Shown here: positions 59,436-64,000 of the stretch, in pieces
Position numbering within the stretch: position 1 is the stretch's first letter
How the letters are laid out: the number at the start of each line of letters is the position of its first letter
Assembly (NCBI GenBank): GCA_963971425.1
Contig: OZ020526.1
Coordinates: 18,133,173-18,197,172, forward strand
Length of the DNA: 64,000 nt
Source: Bryoerythrophyllum caledonicum
Lineage: Eukaryota > Streptophyta > Bryopsida > Pottiales > Pottiaceae
Direction: 5' to 3'
Made by a program: the position numbers and the translations under genes
Notes under the pieces: model-generated
The model's input: only the letters and a program-made list of their open reading frames with translations
What the model was told of the DNA's origin: nothing
Database searches by the model: none

Positions 59436-59756
59436 ACATCTCTAACACCATATTCATTATATTGGGAGATTAGAAGCCTTCCAAAATAATACGAAAAGCT
59501 TGAGCAAACCTAAATATGCAAATGCTTAGTGATTTGCATAGTACCCTTTGAATACTATCTTCGAGTTTGGTGTCCACTAAAATGGGAGGTGCGGAATTAT
59601 TTTCAATGTAAAATCAGGCTTGAAAGAAATTGAAGTACATTTTTAGCTTCAGTCAAGCTGAAAACAAGCAATACTTACAACTCCAAATATCATTCAAAAA
59701 CGAAAGATCAATTGTCAAGGCACAAAAATGCATTTCTCAAATCAAAACACACTATC

Positions 59757-60130
59757 AGCTCGAGTCGAGCTGAATGTGCCCCAACAATTTCTATGCGATA
59801 AAACATTTAGAATAGCAAATATCAAAGGGCAAATCATCAAGCTCAGAATTCACTTCTCTCCAAGAAGAAAGCCATTTACATTTAGCTCGAGTCGAGCTGA
59901 ATGTGCCCAAGAAATTCCTATGCGATAAACCATTCAGCATAGCAAATAACAAAATATCAAAACTCTGAAATGTATTAATCTCCACAAGGATTGGGTGTAC
60001 ACTTTCAGCTCGATTCGAGCTTAAATCACGCCAACATACTTCGATCTTATGCACACATTCTTGGATACTAGTATAAGAATAACATCTTTGTACTAAAAAA
60101 TCATTGCGAAGAAGACGGCTCGGCATCTCT
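59757..60130. repeat. Three ~125-bp tandem units starting AGCTCGAGTCGAGCT
   Basis: Units start at 59757, 59884 and 60007 (spacing 127 and 123). Each opens with the palindrome AGCTCGAGTCGAGCT (third copy AGCTCGATTCGAGCT) and continues with TGAATGTGCCC, TATGCGATAAA, ATAGCAAATA in the same order. The third copy is the most diverged. It falls in or beside a likely intron of the transposon gene. Confidence 0.85.
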
Positions 60131-60169
60131 GATCAAACTATCTTGAATGATTTGAACTTGATTTCTAGG

Positions 60170-61214
60170 TATCTTCACAACAGGAAATTCACTCCTACTT
60201 CGAGGCTTTCATGCAGTCAACAGAGATCCGGTGTCCTCCCATTGCAGAAGTTGCTCGTCATCAATTGTCCATTGTAGACCGTTGGAAGAGGCCCATCCAT
60301 CATAGCATCTTTGGACATTTGCATCGCGCGAAGTGGGGCGGAAGTACTGTATTTTGATAGAGTTAGGCCTTTCTAGATCCGAATTAGGGTCCGAGAGCGC
60401 TTGTGCAATCCAAACAGGACGTTCATCTCCATCACAGGGTCTTAATGCAACAAAATAGCCTGAGTAAACGTCTCAATTAATCCAAAAAGAAAGGACTGGC
60501 CTATCTCGACTCTCTCCAACAAAGTGGTCATCCTCATCATGATCCTCACGAACAGCACCCACACTAGTGAATTGGTCCTCGATTGTCTGACCAATACGAC
60601 TAGAAGGCCGAAAACCATCCTGTAGAGAGGTGGACAAGTCCATTGGTTGACTAAGTGAGTCTCTAACTGCCCGCCAATAGTAGCTCAAAGGCTCATATCG
60701 CCTTCCATATTCACTTGTACGATCCTCATGTGCTTGATGCTCCCAATATAAAATGAATCCAGAAAGACCTTTAATCACTTCAGGAAGATTGCGCATTGCA
60801 TGTGGCTGCAATGAAGGTGGTTCTCAACGTGGCCACAAAGACCTCCCATTTGAATCCTCCTTCCACAATTTGATCCCACCCCCTTCTCTTGGAAGCCAAT
60901 CATCTTGATGACAAAGAATCTTGTATTTCATCATGGGACATCCATTGGAGTCAACAAAGAATTTGAATTGGTGAGCCTTCGTGTGGCCCTGCAACTTCGT
61001 CTCCACCTGCAATACCTTCACTAATAAAGGACTTGAAGTCCGGGACTTCTTCAATCAAGTGGGGGATTGTTGGCACACTTTTGTTTTCCATAAATGATCT
61101 TGTGAGCCGCAAAAACGGCTCATGGTGACGAATGGACCACGCATTGTGTCCATTAAGGTTAACAAAGTAGTGGGAATGGGTTATCCCATTGGTTAGTTCA
61201 TGGTTTTTGATCAA
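60170..61214 (-). CDS. Repeat-derived ORF cluster, unknown (probably transposon)
   Basis: Not recognised. Minus-strand frames 61214-60951, 61054-60824, 60811-60473 and a continuation to about 60230 overlap by frame changes and seem to form one old coding region. Readable parts: THSHYFVNLNGHNAWSIRHH, IPHLIEEVPDFKSFI, GHTKAHQFKFFVDSNGCPMM, LPEVIKGLSGFILYWEHQ, RRYEPLSYYWRAVRDSL, then VYSGYFVALRPCDGDERPVW and IKIQYFRPTSRD. It is Trp/Tyr-rich and has the look of a plant transposon-associated protein. It lies upstream of the DUF8039-like gene on the same strand, so may be part of the same CACTA element. Stops (for example after SFWIN) suggest decay. Confidence 0.4.
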
Positions 61215-61946
61215 GATGGCTAAATAGCCTTTCCATGCGCTAATTCTTTAATTAGGAGCCACATTGTGGCAACCAAGAATTTTATGAAGTTAATCAAAAA
61301 AATAAAGAGAGTGGAAAAAAAATGAGAAAAGGTAGAAAAAACAAAACAATAGAAAAGAAGTAGAAATAGAAGTGGTGGAGAAGAATTTACCTCCTACCGA
61401 GTCATGGACCGCAATTGGTCACGATGAGGAAATCACGAAAGAAAAAATTAGGAGAAGAAGAGAAATGATGGTGAGGGGAAGGAAAAAAGAAGGAGGCTTA
61501 AAAAGCCCTTAATAAAGTAGTTGAAAAGGTCCAAAAGGCTTGGGCAAACCCCTCGTCAATCGCTAAGTAAAATTAGGAATTACCCCAAGCAAGGGGAATT
61601 CAATCTAGGTAGATTAATTGATTTAGCATCCTTGGAATTAGCTTAATAGCTCACTTATTGGAGATCATGCGCACCCCATGTGGCATGAAATTAAAGTAGG
61701 AGATTTAGATATTCCTTGGTTAGTGGGACACCCACTTTTGTTAATGCAAGGGTGGCACGGAGATAAGTGTCATAGGTTAATAGTTGTTTTAAGAGGGAAG
61801 TCATTAATGGAAGGAGAAAAAGGCGGCGGGGAACATCCTTGGGAACGCAAGGAGAGCAAAGGCTTGGGAGGTTACCCCCTGGAGAGGTTCATTCGACTAG
61901 TGTGCAAGGAATGTAGGGAGAGAGAGAACAGAAGGGAGAGTCTAGT
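61215..61946. other. No gene seen; AT- then purine-rich DNA
   Basis: 61300-61500 is strongly A/G-rich (AAAAATGAGAAAAGG type). A plus frame at 61678-61992 runs into the minisatellite and has no recognised domain. Confidence 0.4.
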
Positions 61947-62790
61947 AGAGCAGAGAAGGAGAGCCGAAAGCCCCGGCCACTGGAGGAGGTGAATCAAGTT
62001 AGAGCAGAACACGAAGAGCAAAGAAGGAGAGCCGGAAGCCCCGGCCACTGGAGGAGGTGAATTAGGTTAGAGCAGAACCGAAGAGCAAGAGGGCGAGGAT
62101 CACGAGCTGGAGCACACGATCTGAAGAGCAAGAGGGCAAGGATCACGAGCTGGAGCACACGATCTGAAGAGCAAGAGGGCAAGGATCACGAGCTGGAGCA
62201 CACGATCTGAAGAGCAAGAGGGCGAGGATCACAAGCTGGAGCACACGATCAAAAGCAAGATCACCAGAACACGAAGAGCAAGAGGGCGAGGATCACGAGC
62301 TGGAGCACACGAACCAAGAGCAAGATCACCAGAACACGAAGAGCAAGAGGGCGAGGATCACGAGCTGGAGCACACGATCTGAAGAGCAAGAAGGCGAGGA
62401 TCACGAGCTGGAGCACACGAACCAAGAGCAAGATCACCAGAACACGAAGAGCAAGAGGGCGAGGATCACGAGCTGGAGCACACGATCTGAAGAACAAGAA
62501 GGCGAGGATTACGAGCTGGAACACACGAACCGAAGAGCAAGAGGGCGAGGATCACGAGCTGGAGCACATGAACCGAAGAGCAAGAGGGCGAGGATCACGA
62601 GCAGGAGCATACGGTCCAAGAGCAAGATCACCAGAACACGAAGAGCAAGAGGGCGAGGATCACGAGTTGGAGCATACGAACCGAAGAGCAAGAGGGCGAG
62701 GATCACGAGCTAGAGCACACGATAAAAAGCAAGATTACTAGAATACGAAGATCAAGAGGGCGAGGATCATGAGCTGGAGTGTCGTAGTAC
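61947..62790. repeat. Minisatellite, 43-bp core unit
   Basis: Begins with two copies of a 65-70-bp unit containing GCCCCGGCCACTGGAGGAGG (about 61970 and 62038), then many copies of a 43-bp unit GAAGAGCAAGAGGGCGAGGA... (starts at 62123, 62166, 62209 and onward). Some units carry an extra 20-base block GCAAGATCACCAGAACACGA. Open frames here on the minus strand are only the repeat translated. Confidence 0.92.
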
Positions 62791-63015
62791 GTGTTGGCGA
62801 GTATTCACATCTTAACACAAAGATACCCTAAGGTATTCGTTCCCACAGAGAATCATCGAGAACTACAACGACTAACAACAGTCCTAAAGCTATACAACAC
62901 TAAACATACCACAATAGATACATAATAAGAAAGAAAAGAAAGGTTAGGCCATATGGTTTAGTTTTATCTACAACCACCCTCCCCCTTTACCGAAAGGGAA
63001 GGGCTTTCCTCCTTG

Positions 63016-63158
63016 GGCGGAAATCCACGGCGGAAACCCACGGCGGACACCCACGGCGGACACCCACGGCGGACACCCAGGGCAGAAACCCACGGCGGAC
63101 ACCCACGGCGGACACCCACGGCGGAAACCCATGGCGGACACCCACGGCGGACACCCAC
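63016..63158. repeat. 13-bp minisatellite, 11 units
   Basis: Units GGCGGACACCCAC or GGCGGAAACCCAC start at 63016 and then every 13 bases to 63146. Because 13 is not a multiple of 3, all three frames stay open as the same 13-residue period, which explains the overlapping minus-strand ORFs. Confidence 0.93.
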
Positions 63159-63514
63159 TTAGTCCTTGTGGAGGAACAACTATACACCTATGTACACTAT
63201 GGACATCCGGAGATCCTAAGCATCTGAAGGGGAGGTATATCACCACGGATGATTGCTCCGTGGACTCGTAGAGATTTTGGGGTTCGAAACAAGTAACAAC
63301 TCTCGTTCCTTCCTCCTTTTCTCTCAACTCCTACTTCTAACTTGGGATGGTTGTGGTTTCACTGTATTCCCCTATTAGGGGGGGGTTAGGCCATGGGCCT
63401 ATAGGACTTGGGTAATTCTCGTGGCGGCCACGTAGTGTTACCTACCTACCATATGAATTAGTAGTCCTTCCTTTACCTCGAAATGGCTAAAAGAGCTTCA
63501 TCTAGAGGGTCCGC

Positions 63515-63775
63515 ATAGACATCCGCACAAGGGACCATTGACTCTACTCCTTTCCTTTAGTGAACGACGTCTTTCCTTCCTCACCTCCAATAGACATCCG
63601 CACAAAGGAGGGTTAGTTAGCTTCCCATCCTTCTCTCAAGGTAACCCGAGCTGTTAGAGTAGGTCCTAGTTATATCCGCATAGACATCCGCACAAAGGAT
63701 CTAACCAGGTCCTATTCAGTCCTTAACACATGGTTTTTTGTTCAGTCCTTACCAATAGACATCCGCACAAAGGAG
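63515..63775 (+). repeat. Four spaced copies of ATAGACATCCGCACAAAGGA
   Basis: Copies start at 63515, 63590, 63680 and 63755 (intervals 75, 90, 75); the first reads AAGGGA in place of AAAGGA. The DNA between copies is only loosely alike. Non-coding; could be part of an LTR or satellite extending beyond the window. Confidence 0.85.
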
Positions 63776-64000
63776 AAGACTGAAACTAGACTTAATGTTT
63801 TAAGGTAAGTTAATGCTCCTTACAACTCAACCATTCGATCAAAGGTTAGTGTAGCAGGAATCTAACTACGCCCTCACAATCGGCTACATCCGCCACCGAT
63901 AGGTCACACAAGGCGCACCGAGACTCCTCCCTCACCGGTCACTCCCCCCTTGTCCTTCCCTGAGCCCTCACAATCTCACCTGTTATTCCCATCCACCCGG

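Noticed and set aside
62261-62706. Minus-strand ORFs with repeated hydrophobic segments (RSCAPARDPRPLAL type)
   Set aside because: They are the 43-bp minisatellite translated; no conservation beyond the repeat unit.
62964-63327. Overlapping minus-strand Trp/Val/Gly-rich ORFs
   Set aside because: Translation of the 13-bp minisatellite in three frames; not a gene.
63515-63775. Evenly spaced 20-mer repeats resembling a CRISPR array
   Set aside because: Only four copies, spacers of 55-70 bases of unequal length, no cas genes, and a plant nuclear context.

Overview
The window is nuclear DNA of a land plant. Evidence: multi-exon GT-AG genes, a pectin-type Golgi methyltransferase, a RETICULATA-related plastid protein, a TIR-NB-ARC immune receptor and a eukaryotic glutaminyl-tRNA synthetase. 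Introns are mostly 70-500 bp. The diverged receptor architecture and the mix of degraded Gypsy, LINE, pogo, CACTA, Mutator-like and piggyBac-like DNA fit a bryophyte (moss or liverwort) better than a seed plant. That lineage call is inference; no sequence here settles it.

Layout. 1-2899 (-): a PMT-family methyltransferase with seven exons in view, cut off by the left edge. 4440-5795: small repeats (tRNA-derived SINE, a TTAA-flanked MITE, a retroelement tail). 5796-15042: a nest of dead elements, namely an inverted pair of LTR-like ends, Gypsy gag/protease remnants, a CACTA-type MITE with a perfect 3-bp target duplication, and an antisense gag-like ORF. 15430-20255 (-): a decayed LINE with endonuclease, reverse transcriptase and zinc-binding domains. 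20256-25305: a pogo/Tigger-like element that carries fragments of two host genes (a P-type Ca-ATPase and a starch synthase) and is itself hit by a TTAA-flanked element. 25597-31713 (+): an apparently intact 20-exon glutaminyl-tRNA synthetase whose exon 2 holds a perfect 21-bp hairpin. 33067-35546 (+): an intact RETICULATA-related gene. 35547-42108: AT-rich repeat graveyard. 42109-43942 (-): a four-helix membrane protein gene divergent from 44665-46153 (+), a MIA40-type mitochondrial import oxidoreductase; the shared 722-bp promoter carries a phased AACGG array. 47276-47550: a Mutator-like MITE with a 10-bp target duplication. About 47700-48620 (-): a broken SAC9-like phosphoinositide phosphatase fragment. 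51906-55327 (+): a TIR-NB-ARC gene, open across five exons except for one TAG. 57126 onwards: the left end of a CACTA element with transposon-associated ORFs on the minus strand, followed by several minisatellites to the end of the window.

The five clean genes are unrelated housekeeping or plant genes: Golgi cell-wall methylation, translation, plastid envelope function, an unknown membrane protein and mitochondrial intermembrane-space import. They do not form a pathway. The most useful leads are the GlnRS coding hairpin, the Cys-Asp-Cys variant of the MIA40 active site, the gene-carrying pogo element beside the GlnRS promoter, the single-nonsense TIR-NB-ARC gene, and the phased MYB-core array between two divergent genes. 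All exon boundaries are hand-derived from reading frame and splice consensus, without transcript data.
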